A stretch of 64,000 nucleotides of DNA from Phycisphaeraceae bacterium (lineage in GTDB: Bacteria; Planctomycetota; Phycisphaerae; Phycisphaerales; Phycisphaeraceae). The notes under the pieces are model-generated. The model searched no databases and was not told where the DNA came from. It worked only from the letters and a program-made list of their open reading frames with translations. Location of the stretch: NCBI GenBank assembly GCA_028284155.1, contig JANQSF010000157.1, forward strand, positions 1 through 64,000. The letters run 5' to 3'. The translations under genes were made by a program, and so were the position numbers. This document shows, in pieces, positions 16,418-25,412 of this stretch (positions within the stretch are counted from its first letter, which is position 1; every line of letters begins with the position of its first letter).

Positions 16418-16756
16418 TCAGACTTTCAGGCTCTCCATGGCGGCGGGGATATCGGGAAGACACGTGAACGTTGAGTCCAGCCGGGTGATGTTCAGCACTG
16501 TTTGCAACTCGCGATTCAGCCCGACAAGGCGCAGTTGGCCCAGCATCTCGCCGGTGCGAGCCTCGATCTCCAGCAGGACCTCCAAACCGTCGGAGTCAAC
16601 CCGTTCCACCTCGGTCATGTCGATCACGACGTCCGGCTCGTGGCTGGTCAAGCGTTCCTGGATCAAGTGATCCAGTTCGTTGCGCGACTGGTAGTCCAAC
16701 TCGCCCGCGAGAGTGACGACGGTCGCCTGATCTTGCGTGGTGTGACCGATCTTCAT
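16418..16756 (-). CDS. STAS-domain anti-sigma-factor-antagonist-like protein
   Basis: A 112-residue single STAS domain. DQATVVTLAGELDYQSRNEL corresponds to the first strands and helix, and MTEVERVDSDGLEVLLEI holds the conserved region with Ser55, the position phosphorylated in SpoIIAA-type proteins. The C-terminal LVGLNRELQTVLNITRLD completes the fold. Its ATG overlaps the stop of the HD-GYP gene (ATGA) and its stop is three bases from the GspE ATG. Placement inside the pilus/secretion operon suggests a partner-switch input to this machine. No anti-sigma kinase is encoded nearby. Confidence 0.92.
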   Translation of the reverse strand: MKIGHTTQDQATVVTLAGELDYQSRNELDHLIQERLTSHEPDVVIDMTEVERVDSDGLEVLLEIEARTGEMLGQLRLVGLNRELQTVLNITRLDSTFTCLPDIPAAMESLKV

Positions 16757-18324
16757 GCGGCTGCCCCCGGGAAAGTGTGATTGACCTGGTGGGTTCGCAG
16801 CATGTTGTAGAAGGCGTCAAAGCTCAGGTTGACAAACAAGGGCGTCAACTCGGGGTCGAATTGCGAGCCGGTGTTCTCGACGATCTCGTTGATCGTCTGC
16901 GTATGCGACATCGCCGCGCGGTACGTCCGGTCGGAGCGCATCGCGTCGAAGGAGTCGGCCAGGCAGATCAGCCGACCGTACAGCGGGATCGCGTCGCCGG
17001 ACAACCCTTCGGGGTAGCCTCGGCCGTCCCAGCGTTCGTGGTGGTACAACACACCCGGAATCAGGTCGTTCATCTTGCGGATGTCGGCGATGATGTGCGC
17101 GCCGATGGTCGGGTGCCGCTTGATCTGTTCAAACTCGGCGTTGGTCAGCTTGCCCGGCTTGCACAGCACCGATTCGGGCACGCCGATCTTGCCTACGTCG
17201 TGTAGCAGGCCGGACAGGTAGACGCGTTCAGCCGCGGCGGGGTCGAGGCCGGCCGCCTCCGCCAACTGGCGAGCCAACAGGGCGACACGTTCGGAGTGAC
17301 CGCGCGTGTAGCGATCTTTCGCGTCGATCGAAGCGGACAACGCTTGAAGCGTGCCGACGAACATCGCCTGCAGGTCGGCGTAGAGCGTCGTGTTTTCGAG
17401 ATAGATTGCGAGGCTGCCCGCCATCGAGTGGAACAACTTTGCTTCAACGCTACTGAGCGCCTCGCCGTCGGTCTTGTCCGCCGCGACCAGCACGCCCAGC
17501 AGTGCGCCCTCACGGGCAACCGGGACGACCAACAGGGATTGCCCGAGCGGCGTCAGTGATGGCTGACCAAGCCCGGCGACGTCTTCAACGATCTGGGCGT
17601 CGAGCGTTGTGCTAATCAACTCGAACAGCGCGGCTCGTGCACCGTTGATGACTTTGACGCCGTCGGGTAACTGGCCGGTGATGATGGTTCGCCCTGAGAT
17701 TTCATTTGGTTCGTCGCTATCGGTGACGAGCAAGGCCGTCCACGTCAACTCCGTAACTTCGCGCAGTTCGTCGCAGGCCGTCGACAGGAATTGGTCGGCC
17801 GAGCCGGCGACGGTCATCTGGTTGGAGAGCGTATAGAGCAGGTGCAACTCTTCGTAGGTCGCGCCGAGTTGACGGGTCAGGGAATCGATTTCACCCGCCT
17901 GCCGGGCCGTCGTTTGTGAGTTCTCGCACAGCCAGTTTGCGATCGACGCGATCCGCGCAACATCGTCGCGGTCAATGACTCGCAGGCCTTTCTGTTGGTC
18001 AACCCGGTCGTCCACCAGCAGCAAGACGTGACGCTGTTGCCCCGTTTCGTCCTGGTCGTCCGGCAGGCAGGTCGGCGCAAGCCAAATCCCCGTCGCGACC
18101 TGCACGGGTGGTTGACCCGACTTCAACTCACGCCACGCGGTCGCCGCCGCTCCTAGCGCAGCCGGCGCGGTCAACGCCGACGGCAGGATGGAGCACTCGC
18201 CGTGGGACGTGCGGAGCGTCCCGTCGGGGCGCAGCGACACCAGGTTCGCGCCAAGAGTCCAGACGCGGCTCGCCAACTGGTCAAAGTCAGCCGGTGTCTC
18301 GGGTTGTGTGCTGTTTGCTGGCAC
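16753..18324 (-). CDS. GAF-like plus HD-GYP domain protein (putative cyclic-di-GMP phosphodiesterase)
   Basis: A 523-residue protein. Residues 1-130 are an unassigned sensory region with a short heptad-like linker at 140-170. Residues 175-315 are GAF-like. Residues 325-500 form an HD-GYP domain: the HD pair is in SGLLHDVGKIGVP (375-376) and the second motif is HHERWDGRGYPEG (428-440), so the metal and GYP residues are intact. This family hydrolyses cyclic di-GMP. Start is GTG 18324 with AAGGAG very close upstream. It is the natural second-messenger input to the neighbouring assembly ATPase, by inference from synteny. Confidence 0.93.
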   Translation of the reverse strand: MPANSTQPETPADFDQLASRVWTLGANLVSLRPDGTLRTSHGECSILPSALTAPAALGAAATAWRELKSGQPPVQVATGIWLAPTCLPDDQDETGQQRHVLLLVDDRVDQQKGLRVIDRDDVARIASIANWLCENSQTTARQAGEIDSLTRQLGATYEELHLLYTLSNQMTVAGSADQFLSTACDELREVTELTWTALLVTDSDEPNEISGRTIITGQLPDGVKVINGARAALFELISTTLDAQIVEDVAGLGQPSLTPLGQSLLVVPVAREGALLGVLVAADKTDGEALSSVEAKLFHSMAGSLAIYLENTTLYADLQAMFVGTLQALSASIDAKDRYTRGHSERVALLARQLAEAAGLDPAAAERVYLSGLLHDVGKIGVPESVLCKPGKLTNAEFEQIKRHPTIGAHIIADIRKMNDLIPGVLYHHERWDGRGYPEGLSGDAIPLYGRLICLADSFDAMRSDRTYRAAMSHTQTINEIVENTGSQFDPELTPLFVNLSFDAFYNMLRTHQVNHTFPGAAA

Positions 18325-18395
18325 GGCTCCTTCTTTCCCCGGTTTATTGTGACCGCCCCTTTTTGGTGTCGCGCTCGGGTACGCGCGCCCCTACA

Positions 18396-18788
18396 TCATC
18401 CGGCTTGCTTTCTCTCCTGCTCGATCAATCGTTGCACCACGCCAAGGACTTGTCGTGGGCTGAACGGCTTGGAGAATAATTCCACGATGTTGGTATTCGC
18501 TAGCTCGTCGTCACCGATGCGAAAGCCGCGCGCGGTCAACATGACCACGGGTATTTCGGCCGTCCGCGCATCGGCCCGCAGTTGTTCAGCCATCTCCAGG
18601 CCGGACATCACCGGCATCTGGTAGTCAGTCACGATGGCGGCGGGCAGATGCTCGATCGCCAACGCCAGTCCAGCCTGCCCGTCGTCAGCGGCGACGACGT
18701 GGAAACCAGCCCCGGTCAGCTTCATCTCGACGACCCGGCGCACGTGTGCCTCGTCGTCAACAATCAGCACGGTGGTGTCAGACTTCAC
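18396..18788 (-). CDS. Single-domain response regulator (CheY-like)
   Basis: A 130-residue receiver domain without an output domain. The acidic pocket is DDE at 11-13, the phosphorylation site D55 lies in TDYQMPVMSG, the Thr/Ser switch is in VVMLTARG, and the conserved Lys is in FSKPFSP. A GTG start is preceded by GGGGAGG with good spacing. It is followed 71 bases later by the HD-GYP gene. No kinase is encoded next to it, so its phosphodonor is elsewhere; the FixL-like kinase at 29 kb has its own partner. Confidence 0.92.
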   Translation of the reverse strand: MKSDTTVLIVDDEAHVRRVVEMKLTGAGFHVVAADDGQAGLALAIEHLPAAIVTDYQMPVMSGLEMAEQLRADARTAEIPVVMLTARGFRIGDDELANTNIVELFSKPFSPRQVLGVVQRLIEQERKQAG

Positions 18789-18945
18789 AGCCGACCTCCC
18801 CGCCCCCGGCGCGCAACGCTCGCCGGACGGCGAACGGAATGCGTGCTTGCTTCGTGTTTGGTCGGTTCTGCCTCACTGCCGACTGCCTCCAACTCACTGT
18901 GCCCCGGTTCGCGTCGCAGGTGACGCGTCATGCCGCCGCTTGCGG

Positions 18946-20151
18946 CTACTGCGTGACCCCGGCGAGCAGACGCTGCACGCGGGTGTCCGAAGGCTCGCGG
19001 CGAAGGGCGTCGGTATACGCGTCGCGTGCGGCGTCCTTCTGGCCGGCCCGCTGGTACATGATGCCCTGCAACACGCGCGGCCGCGCATCCTTCGGCGCGT
19101 TTTCCGCGGCGAGGTCGAACATCTCGGCCGCCTCGGCCAACTGTTGACGCTTCTGGAACACCAGCCCGGCCAACATGTACGCCTCGGCCAAGCCGGGGTC
19201 GTTCTTGATCGCGTGCCGCGCGGCCGTCAGCGCACCCAGGTCGTCCTGCAATGCCACCGATGCCTCACCCAGACGGAGCCACGCCTGCGCGTCGCTCTTG
19301 TCCTGCCGGGTGAGCTTGACGAACAGGTCGCGCGCTTCGTGCGGGCGGTCGGTCTTGAGATACGTTTCGCCCAACAGGCGCTGGATGTCGGCCCGTTTGG
19401 CCGTCTCCGGGTCGCGAGCCAGTTTTTCGAGGATACGCACGGCCTCGCCGTGTTGCTTGTTCTGGATAAACGCGCGGGCCAGGTCTTCCTGAATGGCGAC
19501 TTCGTCCGGCCGAAGCAGCGCCGCCCGGCGGAAGTACTTGACCGCTTCGGCGGACTCGCCGCGCAGCATGTGCAATTGACCGAGCGCGACGCGGATCCCC
19601 GCGTTCTGGTCGAAGTAGGCCTGCTTGTCCTTCAGCAACTCCATGGCCAGATCGATCTGATCCTTCTGGATCATGATCTCGGCGAAGGCCAACAGGTACG
19701 CCGGGTTGTCCGGCGCCAGACCCATCGCCTTGCGGTAGGCGTCGAGCGCCTTGTCCCATTCCTGCCAGCGCTGCAGGACAACGCCCTGGTAGTAGTGGCC
19801 GTCAGCCAGGTTGGGGTCAAGCCGCGTAGCGATGGTCAGCCACTTGTGGCTGCGCTCCAGTCGGCCGCGCTCCAGTTCGATTCGGCCGTTCAGCACGTAA
19901 AGCCGCGGATTGTCGCGGTCGATCGCCATCGCCTGCTGGATCGACGACTGCGCCTGATCCAGGTCGCCGGTGTCGAACTGCTGCTGCGCCATCTTGAGCA
20001 TCATGTGCGAGCGGACGGCCATCCAGCGTTTCTCAGCCGCCTTCTTGCTCACCTCGTGCCCGGTCGGCTGCGTGCTCGAACAACCGACGACGCCGAGCAC
20101 AACCGCGCCGGCGATCAGCACACTCAACGATTTGTGGATGCGGTCAATCAT
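18946..20151 (-). CDS. TPR-repeat lipoprotein (PilF/PilW-like role suggested)
   Basis: A 401-residue protein with a lipoprotein signal peptide (SLSVLIAGAVVLGVVGCSS, lipid-modified Cys24) followed by about ten tetratricopeptide repeats, for example AQSSIQQAMAIDRDNPRLYV, KALDAYRKAMGLAPDNPAYL and AVKYFRRAALLRPDEVAIQE. In type IV pilus systems an outer-membrane TPR lipoprotein (PilF/PilW) helps assemble the secretin. Here the gene follows the secretin gene directly, supporting that role, though it is longer than a typical PilF. ATG 20151 gives the signal peptide directly. A hairpin separates it from the secretin gene. Confidence 0.88.
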   Translation of the reverse strand: MIDRIHKSLSVLIAGAVVLGVVGCSSTQPTGHEVSKKAAEKRWMAVRSHMMLKMAQQQFDTGDLDQAQSSIQQAMAIDRDNPRLYVLNGRIELERGRLERSHKWLTIATRLDPNLADGHYYQGVVLQRWQEWDKALDAYRKAMGLAPDNPAYLLAFAEIMIQKDQIDLAMELLKDKQAYFDQNAGIRVALGQLHMLRGESAEAVKYFRRAALLRPDEVAIQEDLARAFIQNKQHGEAVRILEKLARDPETAKRADIQRLLGETYLKTDRPHEARDLFVKLTRQDKSDAQAWLRLGEASVALQDDLGALTAARHAIKNDPGLAEAYMLAGLVFQKRQQLAEAAEMFDLAAENAPKDARPRVLQGIMYQRAGQKDAARDAYTDALRREPSDTRVQRLLAGVTQ

Positions 20152-20235
20152 GGTGGTGCGTCTCTGGTTTGTCTTCCCTGTCGGTCGACACACGGTCGAA
20201 CGTCGCCGTGCGTGCGTCTTCGGCCCTAATCAAAC

Positions 20236-20263
20236 GATGGCCGGGGTTCTCACCCCGGCCATC
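20236..20263 (-). terminator. Hairpin between secretin and TPR genes
   Basis: GATGGCCGGGG at 20236-20246 and CCCCGGCCATC at 20253-20263 form a perfect 11-bp GC-rich stem with a six-base loop. In the minus direction it is followed by GTTTGATT. It may be a partial terminator or mRNA stabiliser that lowers expression of the downstream regulatory genes relative to the secretin. Confidence 0.5.
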
Positions 20264-20284
20264 GGATCGGTTCGTGTCTCAAAG

Positions 20285-22327
20285 TCAGTCGATCTCGATC
20301 GGTTCGGGGTCCGTCTCGACGGAGGCCGATGAAGCATCCTCCGGCGAGTCGCCCTCGGCTTGTTGCGTGTCCTCGGGGCTGTCGCCCAAGTCGTCGGTCG
20401 GTTCGCCGCCGGCCGGATCATCGCGATTGACGGCCTGGATGACGTCGGCTTCGTTACCGGCCTCGGCCTCTGGCTGCGGCTCGGCGTCGGCGGTGGTCGC
20501 GTCGTCGGCCGGCGTATCGGCGCCCTTGGCCGCGGCGTCGTCCTGCTGCTCCGGGGCGTTCTTACTGGCACTGCCGGCCTGCTCGGCGATCAAGGCGTCG
20601 ATCGCGTTTTCCAGGATGCTCTCGCGACCCATGTTCATCATCGCGTCACCCGTGATCTGATCCTTCAGTCGGCGGGCTTCGACCAGCGTGGGGTTCAAGC
20701 GAAGCGCCATGTCGACTGAGAACAGGGCCTTCTCTTTGTTGCCGTTCTGAAGGTGCGTGTGCGCGTCGCGGATGTGGCTTGCCGTCATCTTTTCACGCGA
20801 CCACGGCAACAGGCCTTCGCGGGCGCCGAGCTGCGCGTATTCAGCGCTCATCTTGGCGTGTTCGCCTGCGGCATACAACGCTTTGTCACGCACGACGGTC
20901 GGCTTGACCATGAAGATCACTTCGCTGCGATCGACCTGGTCGTCGTGACCTTTGAACGCGGCGCCGAGGATCGGCACGTCGCCGACGAACGGCACCTGGC
21001 GACGGGTCACGGTTGTGTCTTCCTTGAACAAGCCACCCAGCACGATCGTTTGGCCGCTGCCCACGATCACGTTGGTGACTAGTTCCTGCGTACGCTGGTT
21101 CGGGATCACCAGGCCGTTGCTGAGCACGGTCTCGCCGTCCGACACCGACGGACGCAGCTCGAGGCGGATCGAGTCGTCGTCGCTGACGAACGGACGCACG
21201 GTCAACTGCACACCGATGTCCAGGAATTCAACGGTCTGCGTGGTCGACGTTTCAGTGGCGTTGGTGCTCAGGTAACCGAGCCGTTCACCAACGAGCAGGT
21301 CGGACTTCTGTCGGTTGAGCACGAGCAGTTTCGGGTTGGCCAACACGGTCGTGTCCGTCACCTTGTCCAACGCCTCGATGAAGACGGCGAAGTTCTCGTC
21401 CATGATGCCAAGCTGGAACGTCGAATCGCCGACGCCGACCTGGCCCGGGCTGGAGCGGAACGTCTGGCCGTTGCCCTTGGGCGAGCCGTTGACCAGTTGG
21501 TCAACGATCGAGCCGGGGTTGGCGAACTCGGCGAAGTCGAAGTTGGCGAGAATGCTGATATCGACGCCGAACTTGTTGTTTTCGGTCAGGCGGGCCTGGA
21601 GCACGGTGGCTTCGATGAGCACCTGCTTGGGCTTGGTGTCCAGAACCTTCAACGCCTCCATCATCTCTTCGATGTTTTCGGGGTAGTCACGGATGAGCAG
21701 CGTCGCGGCGTGCGCGAAGCTGTCCTCGCCACCCTCGTTGATCGTCGGCTGGAAACCTTGTTCCGTCTCGCCATTAATCGCGACCGCGCCGGCTTCGCTC
21801 AACAACGGGCGGAGGAACGTCGACGCGTCGGCGGCATTCATGTAATTCAATCGAACGATCTTCGTTACGACCTTGCGCTCGGCCTGTTCGATCTGGCGGA
21901 GTTCCTCGGCCGTGTAGACGAAGATGAACTGCCCACGCTCCTTGTAGCCGAAGCCGTTCGGCTCGAGGATCGCGTCGAGCGCCTGGTAGAAGTCGACGCC
22001 GTAGAGGTCGGCCGACACACTGCCGGAGACGTTTCGGCTGGCGACGATGTTGCGCTGGCTCTGGATGCTCAGCAGTTGGAGCACCTTGGTCAGGTCCAGG
22101 TCCTTGACGTGCAGGTCGATTTGGCCGAACGTGCCGACCTTGACCTTTTGGTCACCCTTGTTCTCCTGCGTCGACTCATCGGCAAACAACGCTTTGGCTT
22201 TGCGATCAGGCTGATCGGCATCGGCGACCGGGGCCGCCTGGTCTTGCGCTGTTGCCGACGCGCTACAGATCCACCCAATCAGGCAAAAAAAAAGGACCGT
22301 GCTGACGAGAGTTCGCTTCCGATGCAT
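20285..22327 (-). CDS. gspD: Secretin, GspD/PilQ family, with long acidic C-terminal extension
   Basis: A 680-residue outer-membrane ring protein. After a signal peptide (TLVSTVLFFCLIGWICSASA) comes an STN/N0-like domain (IDLHVKDLDLTKVLQLLSIQ, GVDFYQALDAILEPNGFGY), a ring-building N1-type domain, then the secretin core with QVLIEATVLQARL, VLANPKLLVLNRQKSDLLVG, EFLDIGVQLTVRPFV and TIVLGGLFKED, ending VPFVGDVPILGAAF and VIFMVKPTVV. Unusually, about 180 residues follow the core: a helical stretch with a TPR-like segment (NGNKEKALFSVDMALRLNPT), then a very acidic, Ala/Asp/Glu-rich tail. GGGAG precedes the ATG at 22327. Confidence 0.95.
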   Translation of the reverse strand: MHRKRTLVSTVLFFCLIGWICSASATAQDQAAPVADADQPDRKAKALFADESTQENKGDQKVKVGTFGQIDLHVKDLDLTKVLQLLSIQSQRNIVASRNVSGSVSADLYGVDFYQALDAILEPNGFGYKERGQFIFVYTAEELRQIEQAERKVVTKIVRLNYMNAADASTFLRPLLSEAGAVAINGETEQGFQPTINEGGEDSFAHAATLLIRDYPENIEEMMEALKVLDTKPKQVLIEATVLQARLTENNKFGVDISILANFDFAEFANPGSIVDQLVNGSPKGNGQTFRSSPGQVGVGDSTFQLGIMDENFAVFIEALDKVTDTTVLANPKLLVLNRQKSDLLVGERLGYLSTNATETSTTQTVEFLDIGVQLTVRPFVSDDDSIRLELRPSVSDGETVLSNGLVIPNQRTQELVTNVIVGSGQTIVLGGLFKEDTTVTRRQVPFVGDVPILGAAFKGHDDQVDRSEVIFMVKPTVVRDKALYAAGEHAKMSAEYAQLGAREGLLPWSREKMTASHIRDAHTHLQNGNKEKALFSVDMALRLNPTLVEARRLKDQITGDAMMNMGRESILENAIDALIAEQAGSASKNAPEQQDDAAAKGADTPADDATTADAEPQPEAEAGNEADVIQAVNRDDPAGGEPTDDLGDSPEDTQQAEGDSPEDASSASVETDPEPIEID

Positions 22328-22380
22328 GTTCTTGCTCCCTTGAGTTCGCGCGTGGCGCCGCTGGCGGCCGGTGCGGGTGG

Positions 22381-22980
22381 TCACTGTTTCTCATCCAGTG
22401 AAAGTGTGCTTTCGATACCCAGCGCTTCGAGCACGACGCTGCGCTGCTCGATTTTGGTGACCTTGAATCCGCGGACGGTGTCGCCGATCTTTCGGATCTT
22501 GCCGTTGATCATGGCCCGTGGCTCACCGTTGAAAAACACCGTCGTTTGAAGCTGTAACTCGCCCAGTCGTTGGCGCAGTTCCGCTTCCAGTTGGTGTCTA
22601 TCGGGCGACGGATCGACGGTCTTTGGTTGCGTTTGGGTATTCGTCTGATCTTCCACTTTTATCGGGCGAAAAAGCGTCGGTTCGAACACGAACAGATCGC
22701 GTGTCGGCGCCGCTGGTGGCTCAATCTCGATCTCGATTCGCTCCAGGGGCGGCTCAACGGGGGTTTCGGCCTCGTCCGTCGCGTTCGGTTGTCCCGGCTT
22801 TGTCGGTTGCTCGGCTTTGGCGGATTGCGCGGGCGGGTCGGCGACGGCGGTGCGTGGAACCTTCTGCAACATGAGGCGGCCCCATAACAACAGGCCAAGC
22901 GCCGCCAGGCTGCAGAGCACATAAAACTGCCTGCGATCGGCTGTCAGTCTCTTCCAGAATTTGCGGGCTTGGTCGCTCAT
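22381..22980 (-). CDS. GspC/PilP-like inner-membrane linker protein
   Basis: A 199-residue bitopic protein: cytoplasmic basic start, one membrane helix (FYVLCSLAALGLLLWGRLML), then a long Pro/Glu-rich periplasmic linker and a small C-terminal beta domain (TTVFFNGEPRAMINGKIRKI, GDTVRGFKVTKIEQRSVVLE) with the features of the homology region shared by GspC and PilP. Such proteins tie the inner-membrane complex to the secretin N0 domain. Its ATG overlaps the PilO stop (ATGA), and the secretin starts 53 bases downstream. Identity by order and shape; sequence similarity is loose. Confidence 0.75.
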   Translation of the reverse strand: MSDQARKFWKRLTADRRQFYVLCSLAALGLLLWGRLMLQKVPRTAVADPPAQSAKAEQPTKPGQPNATDEAETPVEPPLERIEIEIEPPAAPTRDLFVFEPTLFRPIKVEDQTNTQTQPKTVDPSPDRHQLEAELRQRLGELQLQTTVFFNGEPRAMINGKIRKIGDTVRGFKVTKIEQRSVVLEALGIESTLSLDEKQ

Positions 22981-23561
22981 GGTTGTTTGCCCTCCGGTTG
23001 GCCGATGTGGAACGCGTGCAGGTCGATGAAGACCTCAAGCGTGTTCGGGCTTGCTTCTGTCTTGTTTCTCTTGCGATCGCGCGAGCCGCTGCCGACGCGC
23101 TCCATCTCAACCGACGCGACCGTGACCAGTCGCGACATCGATTCGACCTTGCGGAGGATCGCGTGGGCGTCGGCGAACGTGCCGTTGAATCGGAGCGAAA
23201 CGGGCGCCCGCTTGAACCCTTCGTAATGTGCCACCAGCCGGGTCTCGATCGACTTGTCGTGGATGTCTCGCCGCGCCAACTCGGCGCTGAGTTCGCGCAC
23301 CATCTCGGCGATCTCACTTTCGGCGGGGATCACACGCCGGTGCCGTGCGGCCCGTGCCTCCAGGCTTGCGACTTCGACGGCCAGGTTTTTGACTCCGAGC
23401 GTCTTTTGCGCGTTCTCTTGCGCGCGCTGCTCGGCGTCGGCCAAACGCTGCCCTAGGTCGGCCTGCTCTGCGGTCGTGGGTCGCCAGACGCCGAATGCGA
23501 ACAGTGCCAGTAAGCCCGCAACGATTGCAAGCGTGACCATATGGTCGCGTTCAATCCGCAT
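22977..23561 (-). CDS. pilO: PilO-like (GspM-like) inner-membrane assembly protein
   Basis: A 194-residue protein with one membrane helix (VTLAIVAGLLALFAFGVWRP), a coiled-coil stretch with heptads (ADLGQRLADAEQRAQENAQK), then a ferredoxin-like C-terminal domain containing APVSLRFNGTFADAHAILRK and VESMSRLVTVASVEME, the conserved PilO pattern. It pairs with PilN in the periplasm. The start overlaps the end of pilN by 11 bases, and its stop overlaps the next ATG. Symbol assigned by synteny and pattern. Confidence 0.85.
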   Translation of the reverse strand: MRIERDHMVTLAIVAGLLALFAFGVWRPTTAEQADLGQRLADAEQRAQENAQKTLGVKNLAVEVASLEARAARHRRVIPAESEIAEMVRELSAELARRDIHDKSIETRLVAHYEGFKRAPVSLRFNGTFADAHAILRKVESMSRLVTVASVEMERVGSGSRDRKRNKTEASPNTLEVFIDLHAFHIGQPEGKQP

Positions 23562-24216
23562 GCGCCACCTCCTGGCTCGTCGGATGCGGGTGCTTCCGCT
23601 TGTAGTCGCGGTCGAGCGGCACGCTCAGGTCCAGCCGGAACTCGCGCACGGCGTAGCCGGCCACCTCACCGGCCCGGCTGTGTCGGATCTTCACGCCCTC
23701 AAACGCGGGATGCCGTTCGAGTTTGGCGACGAAGTCCACGATCTGGTCGTCGCTGGGAGCGACGGCGTCGAGTTCGATCGACAACGCGACCCAGCCGGTC
23801 TCAGGCTCTTTCGGGCTGCCTATGGGCGTGGGCTTGCCGGAGGGGCGGTACTCCTTGGACCGCATGCGCATCGAGTTGAGCGTGATGCCCGGCGGGGCCA
23901 GCTCGGCAATCGACGCGAGGACGTCGGCGGTATCAATGGGCAGCGCGGTCATGCGATAGACGTGCAGTTGCTTGGCCAACGCCCTTCGGCTGTTGGTCAG
24001 GCGGTCGCGTTCCCTGGCCTGTGTCTCGTTGTGCTTGGCGTCGCCTTCAGCCGACTCGACGGCGTCGCGCAGGATTGCGGACCGCGCGTGCATCGTGACG
24101 GTCGCCAGGACCAGTACGATGGCGACCGCGGCGCAGAGCGTGAATTCCCAGACGGCTCGGTCCTGCCGCGCACGACGCTTGTGAAAGCGGCTGGGTAGAA
24201 AGTCAATCTGGTTCAT
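23551..24216 (-). CDS. pilN: PilN-like inner-membrane assembly protein
   Basis: A 221-residue protein beginning MNQIDFLPSRFHKRRARQDR, the short cytoplasmic tail of PilN that docks into PilM. A membrane helix follows (WEFTLCAAVAIVLVLATVTM), then a helical segment and a ferredoxin-like domain (VALSIELDAVAPSDDQIVDF with VAKLERHPAFEGVKI). Start ATG 24216 overlaps the PilM stop (ATGA). Residues upstream in the same frame are low-complexity Arg/Gly-rich and not part of the gene. Confidence 0.88.
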   Translation of the reverse strand: MNQIDFLPSRFHKRRARQDRAVWEFTLCAAVAIVLVLATVTMHARSAILRDAVESAEGDAKHNETQARERDRLTNSRRALAKQLHVYRMTALPIDTADVLASIAELAPPGITLNSMRMRSKEYRPSGKPTPIGSPKEPETGWVALSIELDAVAPSDDQIVDFVAKLERHPAFEGVKIRHSRAGEVAGYAVREFRLDLSVPLDRDYKRKHPHPTSQEVAHAD

Positions 24217-25364
24217 GCTGCCCCCCGCTTCCGATTGGCCGCTGCCTGGCGTCGAGACAGGCTCGCAGCCAGCGCCCACTGACACGACGCGATACCGGGG
24301 CCGATGGCGTCCGCCACGTCGGCGCGGTTGATGTCTGCCAACGCGTCGAACGGCGTGCAGGTCAGCCCCGAGCCGGTCGTCAATGCATCGGGCAGCCAGC
24401 ATTGCCGCGCCTCGCCGCCGATCAGCATGACCTGCTTCGGGCGGGCGCCCCTGAATGTGACGCTGTAGTAGCGCAAGCACAGGCCGATCTCCCGACCGAG
24501 GTGGTCGATCGGTTGGGCCATGGCCTCCACGGCCGTTGTCAGGTCGGGGTCGGCCGGTTGCGACCCGTCGTCCTGGGTCACCCATTGACGGCGCTTTTCC
24601 GCGGCGTCGTCGGGGGTCATGTGCATCGCCTTAGCCAATGCCACATCGAACTGCCTGCCGCCGATGTCGATCTGCTTGTAAAACTGCACGTGCCCGTGCC
24701 GTGTGATCAACACCTTCGACGTGCGGTAGCCGATGTCGACGATGATGTCGGACATCTCGTCGTTGCGTTCCCGTGCATTGTCGAGCATCATCGGGCAGCG
24801 CGCCATCGCTGTCGGCGTCGAGTCGATCGCAACCGGGTCCAGGCCGGAGGCGGCAAGCACGCCGGTATATTCATCGATGACCTGCTCCGGCACGGCCATG
24901 ACGAGCACTTCCTGCTTGACGTCCTGACCTTGGCGGACCTCACCCGTGCTCACATGCTGAATGGCCGTGTCCTTGCCACCTAGATTGAGTCGGTCGCCGG
25001 CCTCGTATTCCACCGCCTGCGCCAGCTCGTCCGGCGGCATGGGTGGGAGGCGAAGGCTCTTGCTGTTCATGAATTCGGCCGGCAACAGCAACACCGCGTC
25101 CCGCCCGCTGAACGAGCCGGCGTCGAGCGCCTTGCCCAGTGTTTCGGTCAGCGCCTGCGTGTGACCTTCGCCCTGATTGGGCATGTCTTCGGGCCAGGTC
25201 TGTTCGGCCGCGGCGCGGACCGACCATCGGCCGTGGTTGTGGTTGAGCTGCACGGCCTTGAGGCTGTGCGCGCCAAAGTCGAGGCCGATCGGCGGACGTC
25301 CCCTGTGGAGCCAGCGATCAAACACAATCGGCAAGGGAGTCAGGTTGTACAAGCGTGAAAACAC
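24213..25364 (-). CDS. pilM: PilM-like actin-fold ATPase
   Basis: A 383-residue cytoplasmic actin/FtsA-like protein. Motifs include the first phosphate loop in PIGLDFGAHSLKAVQLNHNH (residues 25-44), SKSLRLPPMPPDELAQAVEY, the second phosphate loop in IIVDIGYRTSKVLITRHGHV, and IDIGGRQFDVALAKAM. GTG start at 25364 is backed by GGAGG at good spacing. It precedes pilN with ATGA overlap and follows the GspH-like gene by 48 bases. It binds the PilN N-terminal tail and recruits the motor to the membrane complex. Confidence 0.93.
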   Translation of the reverse strand: MFSRLYNLTPLPIVFDRWLHRGRPPIGLDFGAHSLKAVQLNHNHGRWSVRAAAEQTWPEDMPNQGEGHTQALTETLGKALDAGSFSGRDAVLLLPAEFMNSKSLRLPPMPPDELAQAVEYEAGDRLNLGGKDTAIQHVSTGEVRQGQDVKQEVLVMAVPEQVIDEYTGVLAASGLDPVAIDSTPTAMARCPMMLDNARERNDEMSDIIVDIGYRTSKVLITRHGHVQFYKQIDIGGRQFDVALAKAMHMTPDDAAEKRRQWVTQDDGSQPADPDLTTAVEAMAQPIDHLGREIGLCLRYYSVTFRGARPKQVMLIGGEARQCWLPDALTTGSGLTCTPFDALADINRADVADAIGPGIASCQWALAASLSRRQAAANRKRGAA

Positions 25365-25412
25365 GCCTTGCCTCCAGCGTCGTCTCTTAGATGCGTCTCA
25401 ATACGTGTTGCA

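Noticed and set aside
24217..24585. N-terminal extension of pilN
   Set aside because: Arg/Gly-rich low-complexity sequence overlapping pilM; ATG 24216 begins the expected PilN tail.
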